The position numbers and the translations under genes were made by a program. Positions 23,238 through 29,438 of a DNA stretch of 53,519 nt are shown here, piece after piece (within the stretch, counting starts at the first letter, position 1; each line of letters starts with the position of its first letter). Under the pieces are notes generated by a model. It had not been told where the DNA came from. It made no database searches and worked only from the letters and a program-made list of their open reading frames with translations. Source of the stretch: a virus; the IMG/VR virus record IMGVR_UViG_3300020193_000033, positions 1 to 53,519 of that record; one strand, written 5' to 3'.

Positions 23238-23884
23238 ATGTGCCTTTCTGCCACGTGCCATGTGTTGACACGAGCGTGCCCACGTAAACTTTGACGCTTA
23301 CATGGGCTTGACTAGATGTAACCGCTAGTCCGGTATTGCGAGGGAGGACATATTCAACCCTACAAGTCAATTGACACCATTGGTGATCCCCCGTGCAAAC
23401 CTGAATGATTAGATGACACATTGAATTACTTGTGGAATTGTGCGAGACTCGCTACACAGCCCCTCTTGCATCGCAGAACTACATACATGGTGAATGTCAT
23501 GACCACTTCACTATGCCTCTGCTCTTACTTAGATAGGTAACTACCTCAGAGCCTGTACCTCAAGCACCTAAGTCCGTACTGTTTTGCTTCTTCACGCTCG
23601 CTGTAGTTTCGCAGTTACACCCTACTACAGGTTACGTTCTCAGTTACAATCACAAGCCTATTCAATGTGTCTTCTAAGAGCTCTTTTTTTGTCAAGTCAT
23701 GCTCAGGACTTTGATTTGTTTTCTGCCAACGGAGCCCATCTATTGTCTAGCAATAGGAATGGGACGTATCTGGCTGCGGAACTTCTGCTGTTCCGGTGCT
23801 CCCTTATTTATCGTCGCGAGCACGACGTCCCTTCCTTTCGATGCAAGCACCTACTAGGCGAGAACTCTATTTTTGTCACGATAT
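23238..23884 (-). ncRNA. 647-base structured non-coding stretch
   Basis: No believable gene lies here. Strong stems include 23278-23307 (GCCCA-GTAA / TTAC-TGGGC), 23310-23330 (GACTAG/CTAGTC), 23517-23551 (CTCTG/CAGAG), 23601-23630 (CTGTAG/CTACAG), 23740-23756 (CTATTG/CAATAG) and a three-way junction at 23761-23831. CGAGCGTG at 23271-23278 can also pair with CACGCTCG at 23593-23600 over 320 bases. It lies between two minus-strand genes. The strand of transcription is not shown by the sequence; minus is assumed from context. It may hold one large RNA or several small ones. Confidence 0.4.
23761..23831. ncRNA. Perfect three-way-junction RNA fold
   Basis: GGGACGT (23761-23767) pairs with ACGTCCC (23825-23831). 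Inside are two perfect hairpins: CGGAAC/GTTCCG (23777-23795, loop of 7) and GTGCTC/GAGCAC (23796-23823). All 19 pairs are Watson-Crick, so the strand cannot be told. The overall size (71) and 7-pair end stem resemble a tRNA, but there is no T-arm or D-arm, so it is not one. Confidence 0.5.
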
Positions 23885-24391
23885 TTACCAAGATGACTGG
23901 TAATAGAATGAAAGTTTATCGAAATCAGGTCTATCGATAAGAGGCTGAAGTTGATTAATGGTCTCCATTAGACCTTCCCAATACCACCCGTCTATGTCCG
24001 TTCCGCCAAAGAAAAATCCTCCTCTCGGCGGTATTAGATTAGGGTTTTTATTGGCAACGGCAAAAGTACACAGTCTAACTAATTCTCTCAATTTTTCATG
24101 CGATACATAGTATTCGCCACAGTCGTCCTCGCCATTCTGCACATTCTCTACGAACCAGCCATGAACCGCATTGACCTTGCGCCAATATGCAACATTCACG
24201 GTAACATCTAGCCCATAAATACTTTCTCTATCGACTAGAGTAGTTAATCCAGCAGACTTAACAACATTATCCCATTGTGGGAATGTCGCTTCGGAATAGC
24301 GAGTTTCGCTTCCAAAGTTATCTCTATCTAATTTATTCCAGTCGGTTTTCTCAATATGCTTTCTAGCACTTAAGTACATATCTAAACCCAT
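23885..24391 (-). CDS. 'MGLDMYL' family phage protein
   Basis: This 168-residue protein begins MGLDMYLSARK and has YWRKVNAVHGWFVENVQNGE and DDCGEYYVSHEKLREL. This is a widespread family in phages and bacteria, recognised by that start and by the RK-x-N-x-[IV]-H-x-WF motif, with no known function. AAAGGAAA precedes the ATG. It stands between two stretches of non-coding DNA. Confidence 0.75.
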   Translation of the reverse strand: MGLDMYLSARKHIEKTDWNKLDRDNFGSETRYSEATFPQWDNVVKSAGLTTLVDRESIYGLDVTVNVAYWRKVNAVHGWFVENVQNGEDDCGEYYVSHEKLRELVRLCTFAVANKNPNLIPPRGGFFFGGTDIDGWYWEGLMETINQLQPLIDRPDFDKLSFYYQSSW

Positions 24392-24526
24392 TTTATTTCC
24401 TTTCTTATTAGGTTAGGCTTTGTGTGAGCCTTTTTAATTGTCATGCTCAGGACATTTAGCGTAAGCGAGGGGTCCCAAAGGCTAATAAGCCTGCCAAACC
24501 CGTGCTGTACTAATTTTATTGCGTTA
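24392..24526. other. Intergenic stretch with hairpins and a shared 14-base word
   Basis: This 135-base gap holds two hairpins: AGGCT/AGCCT (24415-24431, followed by TTTT on the plus strand) and AGGCT-AATA-AGCCT near 24485. GTCATGCTCAGGAC at 24440-24453 is repeated exactly at 23696-23709. A short direct repeat, GCGTTATTACA, lies at its end and reaches into the next gene. No gene is seen. Confidence 0.45.
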
Positions 24527-24931
24527 TTACATTGGCGTTATTACAGTTCTTGGCTCAACGAACTGACGAACTCTTTCAACAATATTTGAAATGATTTCAG
24601 TTTGCTCGTCTGAGAGTCCCAGCGTTTCGCCTTCTTTGTCTGTGCCACCTGTGAGAACGATGTCTCCCACGATGTAGTCGGTGTGTGGACCGAAAGCTTT
24701 ATCCCACATGAACTGTGCAAAAGGGTTGTGCGGTAGTCCAGTGAGTTTGCCTTCCTCGTTGCACCACATGGTTATGCCAGTCCATTGCGTTGATGTAAAC
24801 GTAGGGTTTGTGGCAATGTCGATTGCTTGCACCCAACCACCAACTGCAGTTTGCAAGGTAGTGAGTGAGTTTTCAGTGATGTCTAACTCAGCAACCTCAC
24901 CTGTGGTCTTGATTTGAATTGCCTTTTTCAT
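24527..24931 (-). CDS. DUF3846-like protein
   Basis: This 134-residue protein begins MKKAIQIKTTGEVAELDI, then LTTLQTAVGGWVQAIDI, MWCNEEGKLTGLPHNPFAQF and DYIVGDIVLTGG. The order 'LQ-x-x-VGG-[WY]-[IV] ... NEEGKL-x-GLP-x-N ... [IV]-x-G-[DN]' is diagnostic of the DUF3846 family, frequent in phages and plasmids of actinobacteria, with unknown function. It is preceded by two hairpins. Confidence 0.75.
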   Translation of the reverse strand: MKKAIQIKTTGEVAELDITENSLTTLQTAVGGWVQAIDIATNPTFTSTQWTGITMWCNEEGKLTGLPHNPFAQFMWDKAFGPHTDYIVGDIVLTGGTDKEGETLGLSDEQTEIISNIVERVRQFVEPRTVITPM

Positions 24932-24951
24932 GGCTTGGGTATCCTTCTTCT

Positions 24952-25010
24952 ATCTTCTATCTGTGCGTATCACAGATAGATAGAGCACCACAGGAAAGCC
25001 TGTGATGCCC
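24952..25010. other. Two hairpins in the gap upstream of the DUF3846 gene
   Basis: CTATCTGTG-CGTAT-CACAGATAG is a perfect 9-pair hairpin, and CACAGG-AAAG-CCTGTG is a perfect 6-pair hairpin a few bases later. Both lie in the 114-base gap between two minus-strand genes. They may end the upstream transcript or form a 5' structure for the DUF3846 gene. Confidence 0.5.
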
Positions 25011-25045
25011 TATACATCTATGCCCATTTCTTTTTGTAGTTCATA

Positions 25046-25366
25046 TTATTCCTTTACGAGAACTGATAACTTCTTTAGACGTTCTGATAGTTGTTCGCTT
25101 TTTTTCTGTATAGAGCGCAGCTGCCTCATAGTCATTGTGGAATAGCCAATAAGTTTGGCATGAATCTCAAATTCACGCTTCCACTCTATTTTGTATTTGA
25201 CTCGAATGACGGTATCAGCACGTTTTTGAGGATTAGCATAGTTACTCTGTGCTGCCTCAATTACGGCTTGTTTCCACTCTTGTTTATACCTATTACGCAA
25301 GATTGTGCCTGCTCTTTGAGCACATTTGTTATGATCACGTCTACCTTGAGCATTACTCCACTTCAT
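25046..25366 (-). CDS. Small basic protein, paralogue of 25363-25662
   Basis: The 106-residue, Arg/Lys/Gln-rich helical protein contains CAQRAGTILRNRYKQEWKQA and a second copy-like segment KRADTVIRVKYKIEWKREFE. The A-x-x-T-I-[LR]-x-x-[RK]-Y-K-x-E-W pattern also occurs in the neighbouring protein. The repeated basic helices suggest nucleic-acid binding. The genes overlap by four bases (ATGA). Confidence 0.6.
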   Translation of the reverse strand: MKWSNAQGRRDHNKCAQRAGTILRNRYKQEWKQAVIEAAQSNYANPQKRADTVIRVKYKIEWKREFEIHAKLIGYSTMTMRQLRSIQKKSEQLSERLKKLSVLVKE

Positions 25367-25662
25367 TTAATTATTCCTTTACGCACCGCGTTACGCGTTA
25401 TTTTTTGTTCTAGGTCTACGAGAGCGCTTATTACATTTCGTTTGTTTTGTGACTCGTATTTTGCATACTTTGATTGAATAGACATCACTCTGGTATCTAT
25501 ACCAAACTCTTCTTTTAGTATTCGGGTGTATAAAACCCTGTATTCGTCACGATACCTACGAGCGAGTATGGTTTTAGCCATTTGCGCTGCATTAGTCCTA
25601 GCATTGAGTATGCGACGCTTTTCTTTATTGATTATCAAGGTGTTTTTGCTTTTGGTTTTCAT
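25363..25662 (-). CDS. Small basic protein, paralogue of 25046-25366
   Basis: This 99-residue protein carries AAQMAKTILARRYRDEYRVL, the same helix pattern as its neighbour, in a very basic context (KEKRRILNARTN). Similar small proteins occur in actinophages with no assigned role. It lies just downstream of the XRE-type regulator gene. Confidence 0.6.
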   Translation of the reverse strand: MKTKSKNTLIINKEKRRILNARTNAAQMAKTILARRYRDEYRVLYTRILKEEFGIDTRVMSIQSKYAKYESQNKRNVISALVDLEQKITRNAVRKGIIK

Positions 25663-25720
25663 TGTTTTCTACTCCTATTAAGTAGTTTTGATGGTTTTTT
25701 TTCGGTAAGCGGAAGTGCAT

Positions 25721-25936
25721 CTAATCCTTTCCGAACATTAGATTTTGATAGGTGACACCTAGCGCAAAAGCAAGGCGATGAATTTCTAGCGCATTTACGC
25801 TGTTATCTTTGCCACTTTCAATAGACGCTACTCGTTCAGGTGTTAGTTGAGAAAATAATGCTATCTCTTCAATCGTGGCTGGAATTGCCTCTCGAGTGTC
25901 TTTGACTCTTTGAGCGAATTTCTCTAGTGTTGTCAT
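25721..25936 (-). CDS. XRE/Cro-type helix-turn-helix regulator
   Basis: The 71-residue protein is a single helix-turn-helix domain of the Cro/C1 type: TREAIPATIEEIALFSQLTP, then ERVASIESGKDNSVNALEIH and RLAFALGVTYQNLMFG. It has no sensor or peptidase domain, so it resembles Cro-like or small accessory regulators. It lies in the minus-strand block of accessory genes and may control that block. Operator sites were not identified. Confidence 0.8.
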   Translation of the reverse strand: MTTLEKFAQRVKDTREAIPATIEEIALFSQLTPERVASIESGKDNSVNALEIHRLAFALGVTYQNLMFGKD

Positions 25937-25940
25937 TTAA

Positions 25941-26168
25941 CTATTCCTCATCTACTCCCAAGTTCCCAACGCTCGGGAATGACGGGATCACCGCATGTGT
26001 CACAAGTGAACATGGTTCTCCTCTATCTTGCATTACTTGGTTGTTTATTATTAGGGATAGAAGAAAGCGGTTGATTTCCGCTTCTAATGAAGTATGTATC
26101 CGTTGAAATTGCGATAAAGTAATCTTCTCATCAACAGATACTTTGATGTTTATCGTTGATTTAATCAT
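25941..26168 (-). CDS. Small hypothetical protein
   Basis: This 75-residue product (MIKSTINIKVSVDEKITLSQ, then FQRIHTSLEAEINRFLLSL) looks like a ribbon-helix-type or small alpha/beta protein. The ATG at 26168 overlaps the upstream stop (TAATG) with AAAGG before it; a TTG two codons upstream is less likely. No family is recognised. Confidence 0.55.
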   Translation of the reverse strand: MIKSTINIKVSVDEKITLSQFQRIHTSLEAEINRFLLSLIINNQVMQDRGEPCSLVTHAVIPSFPSVGNLGVDEE

Positions 26169-26428
26169 TACCAAGTCCTTTCAGCAAATTCCGCTGCTGC
26201 TTCGGCTTGGTTTTGAAAATAATCTCCTGTTGAGCATGAACCAGTGATTTCGTTATAAGTCCATACAACATAGGGGCTGTTAACGGACTTAGGCGCATAG
26301 CACAGAACAGTAGTATTTGAAGCATCGTTTGGAACGGGTTTGAAGAGCAATACTGTTGCTCCCTCCGATACACCTTTGCCCTGTAATACTGTTCCGCATC
26401 TTATTACGGATACAATAGGCTCAGTCAT
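26168..26428 (-). CDS. Small hypothetical protein
   Basis: This 86-residue protein appears beta-rich (TEPIVSVIRCGTVLQGKGVS, then VVWTYNEITGSCSTGDYFQ) with a short C-terminal helix (AEAAAEFAERTW). The last part resembles a recurring small phage domain ending in '...GHYF-x-x-...EA...F..R'. AAAGGAG precedes the ATG. Function unknown. Confidence 0.6.
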   Translation of the reverse strand: MTEPIVSVIRCGTVLQGKGVSEGATVLLFKPVPNDASNTTVLCYAPKSVNSPYVVWTYNEITGSCSTGDYFQNQAEAAAEFAERTW

Positions 26429-26466
26429 TGTGTTCTCCTTTCTTTACTATTGGTTTGATGGGGAAA

Positions 26467-26537
26467 TAAGGGGAAAAAAAACAAAAAAAATAAGCCCCTT
26501 CAACTTACAGTCGAAAAGACTATAAGTCAAAGGGGCT
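26467..26537 (-). terminator. Strong intrinsic terminator
   Basis: On the minus strand a long hairpin (AGCCCCTT paired with AAGGGGCT, then ACTTA/TAAGT, then AGTC/GACT around a GAAAA-complement loop) is followed by TTATTTTTTTTGTTTTTTTT. This is the clearest rho-independent terminator in the window. It ends transcription coming from the genes at 26571-26934 before the accessory block at 26428 and below, which therefore needs its own promoter. Confidence 0.85.
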
Positions 26538-26570
26538 CTTCCCCATGCGCACAAAAATTTCGCGGGGGAC

Positions 26571-26708
26571 TTACTTTGTCGTTACATCAGGCATAGAAGG
26601 CACAACCTTCTCTATCTTGGCTCTGTTGTAACGGCGTAATCGAATTAAGTTGAGAACAGTTAAATAAGCGATACAGAACATACCGCCAAATAAAATAAAC
26701 TCAAACAT
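26571..26708 (-). CDS. Single-pass membrane mini-protein, 45 residues
   Basis: This frame has a hydrophobic N-terminus (MFEFILFGGMFCIAYLTVLN) followed by a basic stretch (LIRLRRYNRAKIEKV) that sets the N-out/C-in orientation. AGGAG lies 6 bases before its ATG, which overlaps the end of the upstream gene. It is too short for routine gene calling. A regulatory or lysis-related membrane role is possible. Confidence 0.6.
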   Translation of the reverse strand: MFEFILFGGMFCIAYLTVLNLIRLRRYNRAKIEKVVPSMPDVTTK

Positions 26709-26934
26709 TCGTTACTCCTGTCTTCCTACGGGGAATTGCTCGGGGAATTACTCCTGTTTTCCAATGAGGAATGTGGTTGCTATCTGCTCTACCACCAATG
26801 GCTTTCCAAGACTCACGCAAAGCATGAGACTCAGCACTACGACCATTTACATGGGCGAAGTTCGTCTTCGGGGGTTGAGCTGAACCAGGGTTCTTCTTGA
26901 ACGCTTTTCCATTCTTGCGTTGGCTATTAGTCAT
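26701..26934 (-). CDS. Small basic hypothetical protein
   Basis: The 77-residue protein begins MTNSQRKNGKAFKKNPGSAQ and has NGRSAESHALRESWKAIGG and a repeated KTGV near the C-terminus. ATG 26934 was chosen because AAAGGAG lies 6 bases upstream; an earlier in-frame ATG has no such site. It directly follows the structured RNA stretch at 26957-27404. Function unknown. Confidence 0.6.
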   Translation of the reverse strand: MTNSQRKNGKAFKKNPGSAQPPKTNFAHVNGRSAESHALRESWKAIGGRADSNHIPHWKTGVIPRAIPRRKTGVTNV

Positions 26935-27422
26935 AACAGACTCCTTTCTGATAGCCAAGAGCATACACAGAGATTAGGCATTGTTCCAGCAAGGGTAGAA
27001 AGAATAAGACCCAAGTGTTATAGCCGATAAGGAGAAAGGGGGTTAGTCCCTATGTATGCTCTTAGCCATCAGAGTAATACGCCCCAACCGACAAATAAAC
27101 AGGGGTCGGCGGGGGCGTATTCTCTTTTAGACAGAAGACACAAGTTGTTAGATAGCCACCTACGAAGAGAGAATACAGTCCGCCTAGACTACTCTTGCCA
27201 AAAGGCAGTTCGTCTAGGTTATGGACACTCCCTATCTATACTCACAGTTATCCGCAAACTAAGTATGCGAACTATCTGCTAATAGCGATACGGGGCATTA
27301 CCAAACCCGCTTGGACTCTCAAAGATGAGAGTTCGCTATCGGCAGTAGCCAAGTGATAACTATGAGTATAGATAAGGGCAGGGAGAGCCTAAACTCCCCC
27401 TGCCATGCGATTTACGCCACGA
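26935..27422 (-). ncRNA. Large, densely folded non-coding RNA candidate
   Basis: No gene is seen in 488 bases, but base pairing is extensive and nested. Stem A: 26957-26967 with 27053-27063 (11 perfect pairs). Stem B: 27071-27092 with 27105-27125 (about 19 pairs). Stem D: 27183-27189 with 27212-27218 around TGCC/GGCA. Stem E: 27233-27252 with 27355-27374 (19 pairs and one mismatch), enclosing CGCA/TGCG (27253-27269) and stem F (27276-27288 with 27333-27345), which encloses CGGG/CCCG and ACTCTC/GAGAGT. In stem E the one plus-strand C-A mismatch becomes G-U on the minus strand, which favours the minus strand. A multibranched plan like this resembles the GOLLD/ROOL type of phage RNA. Confidence 0.55.
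27377..27404 (-). terminator. Hairpin 18 bases after the 27423-27941 gene
   Basis: GGCAGGG-GAG and CTC-CCCTGCC pair around a 6-base loop. It lies just past the stop of the minus-strand gene. The following bases on that strand (CTTATCTATAC) are only weakly T-rich, and they start stem E of the folded stretch. Confidence 0.5.
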
Positions 27423-27941
27423 TTAGGCGTGGGTAGCGACCTGCTTATCAACGACCCTAAATGACCCCTGAAGGGCTGTCATACGGGAGAGCAAACGCTC
27501 AAATGAGTTGGTCTGCCCTAGTGTTGGGTATAGCGGATTACTCTCAATAGCCTTGACCGCTGAGTCAATGCTATCAAGTTGGTCGGTGAGATACTCGCCG
27601 TTAGCCACGCTTTCGGCAAGTAGGATTTCCTTATTAACAACCATCTCAGCACGAAAGGCGTCAAGTTGCTTGACGATTTCGGAAGGTTTAGCGTTGGTGT
27701 CTATCTTGTCGTAGGCATAGGCAAGAACCCTGATGTTCTTGGATACTACCTTGTCCTCTACACCGAGGTAGATAAGATACGCACCCCACGCCTTGCCACG
27801 AGAAGTCTTGGAAGGCTTCTCACCAAGTAAGTCGTTAGGGGAGGTTGCTGTGCCGTCAGAAAATACCTGAGCGACAATACCGAGCAACTCGGAGGTGTTG
27901 CTTTTGATGATGGCGCGAGCCATCTCTAGTGATGTATTCAC
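27423..27941 (-). CDS. Hypothetical helical protein
   Basis: The 172-residue protein is helical and soluble (ARAIIKSNTSELLGIVAQVF, then NPLYPTLGQTNSFERLLSRM). A GTG at 27941 with GGG 7 bases upstream is preferred over an ATG at 27977, since the residues between are not conserved-looking. Structured non-coding stretches lie on both sides. It is the only gene in an otherwise non-coding 1.3 kb, so it might act with these RNAs. No known domain is visible. Confidence 0.6.
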   Translation of the reverse strand: MNTSLEMARAIIKSNTSELLGIVAQVFSDGTATSPNDLLGEKPSKTSRGKAWGAYLIYLGVEDKVVSKNIRVLAYAYDKIDTNAKPSEIVKQLDAFRAEMVVNKEILLAESVANGEYLTDQLDSIDSAVKAIESNPLYPTLGQTNSFERLLSRMTALQGSFRVVDKQVATHA

Positions 27942-28266
27942 TAGCGTTCCCTTTCTGTATAAGCCATGCGAGCGCATGACTAGCGCCTATGCGGGGATAA
28001 CTTCAGTTGAACCCCGCATAGGCAACGCAGGAAGGCTACCTAACAGGAGGCGTGTAGGTATAGAAATACCACCTACCGCCTAACTTGGTCGCGCTTGCGA
28101 GCCACCCCCTATGGATATCGAATTACCACCCCCCACCCTTAAACCCCTAGCACCCCGACTTTGCAGCAGCTGAAACAAACTAGTACGACTATGTTTACAA
28201 GGCAGTAGCCGGACAACTCCAGACCTTTGTCATTTCAGGCAGTGGCCGGAGAGGTATAGTGCAAAC
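27942..28266. other. 325-base intergenic stretch with perfect long hairpins
   Basis: A perfect 12-pair hairpin (GCCTATGCGGGG 27985-27996 with CCCCGCATAGGC 28012-28023) and an 11-pair hairpin (28048-28059 with 28071-28081) lie here, plus CATGC/GCATG at 27965-27978. This is the divergent region between the minus-strand block and the plus-strand operon at 28267. On the plus side GGCAGTAGCCGG (28201) and GGCAGTGGCCGG (28236) are near repeats 35 bases apart, possible operator sites. GGCAGTAGCC also occurs at 27341. Confidence 0.5.
28255..28260 (+). promoter_or_regulatory. -10 box placed for a leaderless transcript
   Basis: TATAGT ends 6 bases before the ATG at 28267, and there is no Shine-Dalgarno sequence between. 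Transcription would start at the ATG itself. It would be the promoter for the 28267-35323 operon. Confidence 0.45.
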
Positions 28267-28737
28267 ATGGCCAGAAGGAATCAAAACATAGATCCAAGCT
28301 ACTTTCGTCGTAGACAACAAGCGGAAGAGCAACAAGGCGATAGAACCTTTAACATTCAACAAGCTATCGCAGATCGCATGGGAGCGCCTAGAAATTTATT
28401 AGACGAGAAAAGTTCAGGCTATAATCCATTCGGACCAGGGTATGAGGTAGTAATCGCTCCTACAACTAATTTAAGTTTTCCTAGAGCCAAAGTATTAGGC
28501 TATAACAAAGATACAGGAACGCTAGTAATTATCTTTCGTGACAACAAGTGGATTATGTACACAGAGTCGATAGAGGAAGAGCTATGGGAAGGCTTGAAGT
28601 CTTCCGACTCTACAGGTAAATACCTCTACTATAACGGTATTGACACCCTTCCCTGGCAAGAAGTAACCAATTCCCCCGGTATGTTGCCCCGTAAAGTCCC
28701 CGACAACCTCCAGTACGGTAGCGAAGAAGGTCGTTAG
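28267..28737 (+). CDS. KTSC-domain-like protein
   Basis: The 156-residue protein has a basic N-terminus and, at about residues 70-130, the pattern AKVLGYNKDTGTLVIIFRDN, then KWIMYTESIEEELWEGLKSS and DSTGKYLYYNGI. This is close to the KTSC domain: strand, 'Y-d', 'L-x-[IV]-x-F', an aromatic-x-Y, 'W-x-x-L', 'S-x-G-x-Y'. KTSC domains have unknown function and occur fused to RNA-processing enzymes and in phages. It is the first gene of the operon and probably leaderless. Confidence 0.65.
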   Translation: MARRNQNIDPSYFRRRQQAEEQQGDRTFNIQQAIADRMGAPRNLLDEKSSGYNPFGPGYEVVIAPTTNLSFPRAKVLGYNKDTGTLVIIFRDNKWIMYTESIEEELWEGLKSSDSTGKYLYYNGIDTLPWQEVTNSPGMLPRKVPDNLQYGSEEGR

Positions 28738-28808
28738 CTCTGATAGTATTAATACTCGGCTAGGGTGTATCACACCAATACGGGCCCCCGAAATGTTGAA
28801 GGGTATTA

Positions 28809-29375
28809 ATGACAACACTTGCTGCTATACAAGGTGATGGCTGGGCCGTTATAGGTTGCGATTCACGAGCATCTGATGAAGGTGGTCGTTATATGGAACT
28901 AGCAAACTCTAAGATTATTAATAATAACGGAATCTTAATTGCCGTATCTGGTGCATCCCGTGGTGGAAACATTGCACAGTTAGGTTGGAAAGCCCCCAAA
29001 CCTCGAGTTGGAGAAGAGTTAGATCGTTTCATTACCCGCCGTTTTATCCCCTCAATGCGTAAAGCTTTCATTGAGGCTGGCTTTGATGGTAAAGAAGATG
29101 GCGACGCTGCTTGGCAAGACTCTAACCTTCTAGTTGTTGTTAGAGGCGTTATATACCCGATCTTTAATGATTACTCTTGGGATCGAGAAGCCCGCCGCGT
29201 TTACTATGCCGGCAGTGGTGGAGATATAGCTCTTGGAGCTTTAGAGGCCTATAACTATACGAAAGTAAGTACACCGGCCGTCGCGGAAAAGATTTTGAAG
29301 AAGGCTATTGAGATCTCCTGCAAGCATGATATCTATTCAGGTGGAAACATTCATACATACGTACAGGAGGAATAA
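28809..29375 (+). CDS. HslV/proteasome-like Ntn hydrolase
   Basis: This 188-residue protein resembles HslV and proteasome beta subunits. After removal of Met1 the N-terminus would be Thr (MTTLAAIQGDGWAVIGCDSR), the nucleophile of this family. Asp18 and Lys35 (D17 and K34 in mature numbering; HslV D17 and K33) and a GSGGD loop (YYAGSGGDIALGAL) match the active-site plan. Length equals that of HslV. No HslU ATPase is next to it. It may process virion or host proteins. A ribosome site AAGGG lies 6 bases before the ATG. Confidence 0.75.
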   Translation: MTTLAAIQGDGWAVIGCDSRASDEGGRYMELANSKIINNNGILIAVSGASRGGNIAQLGWKAPKPRVGEELDRFITRRFIPSMRKAFIEAGFDGKEDGDAAWQDSNLLVVVRGVIYPIFNDYSWDREARRVYYAGSGGDIALGALEAYNYTKVSTPAVAEKILKKAIEISCKHDIYSGGNIHTYVQEE

Positions 29376-29378
29376 ACT

Positions 29379-29438
29379 GTGTCACTATATGTGGGTTCAA
29401 ACCCGAACAATCACCTTGATCAAGTGAAGGAAATTTAA
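29379..29438 (+). CDS. 19-residue upstream mini-frame
   Basis: A strong AGGAGG lies 8 bases before a GTG that opens a 19-codon frame (VSLYVGSNPNNHLDQVKEI). Its stop overlaps the ATG of the PASTA gene (TAATG). The ribosome site is better than that of most real genes here. It could be a leader for coupled translation or a real mini-protein. Confidence 0.4.
   Translation: MSLYVGSNPNNHLDQVKEI

Noticed and set aside
23761-23832. tRNA gene
   Set aside because: The 7-pair end stem and size fit, but there is no D-arm or T-arm and the loop after the first hairpin does not match; it is a three-way junction of other type.
23584-23940. Plus-strand frame of 118 codons
   Set aside because: It runs antisense to the end of the 'MGLDMYL' gene and across RNA-like stems; no ribosome site.
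27052-27282. Plus-strand frame of 76 codons
   Set aside because: It spans stems A, B and D of the RNA candidate, lacks a ribosome site and has no protein-like pattern.
28083-28266. Phage attachment site or integration module
   Set aside because: No integrase, excisionase or tRNA fragment was found anywhere in the window, so there is no support for an att site.
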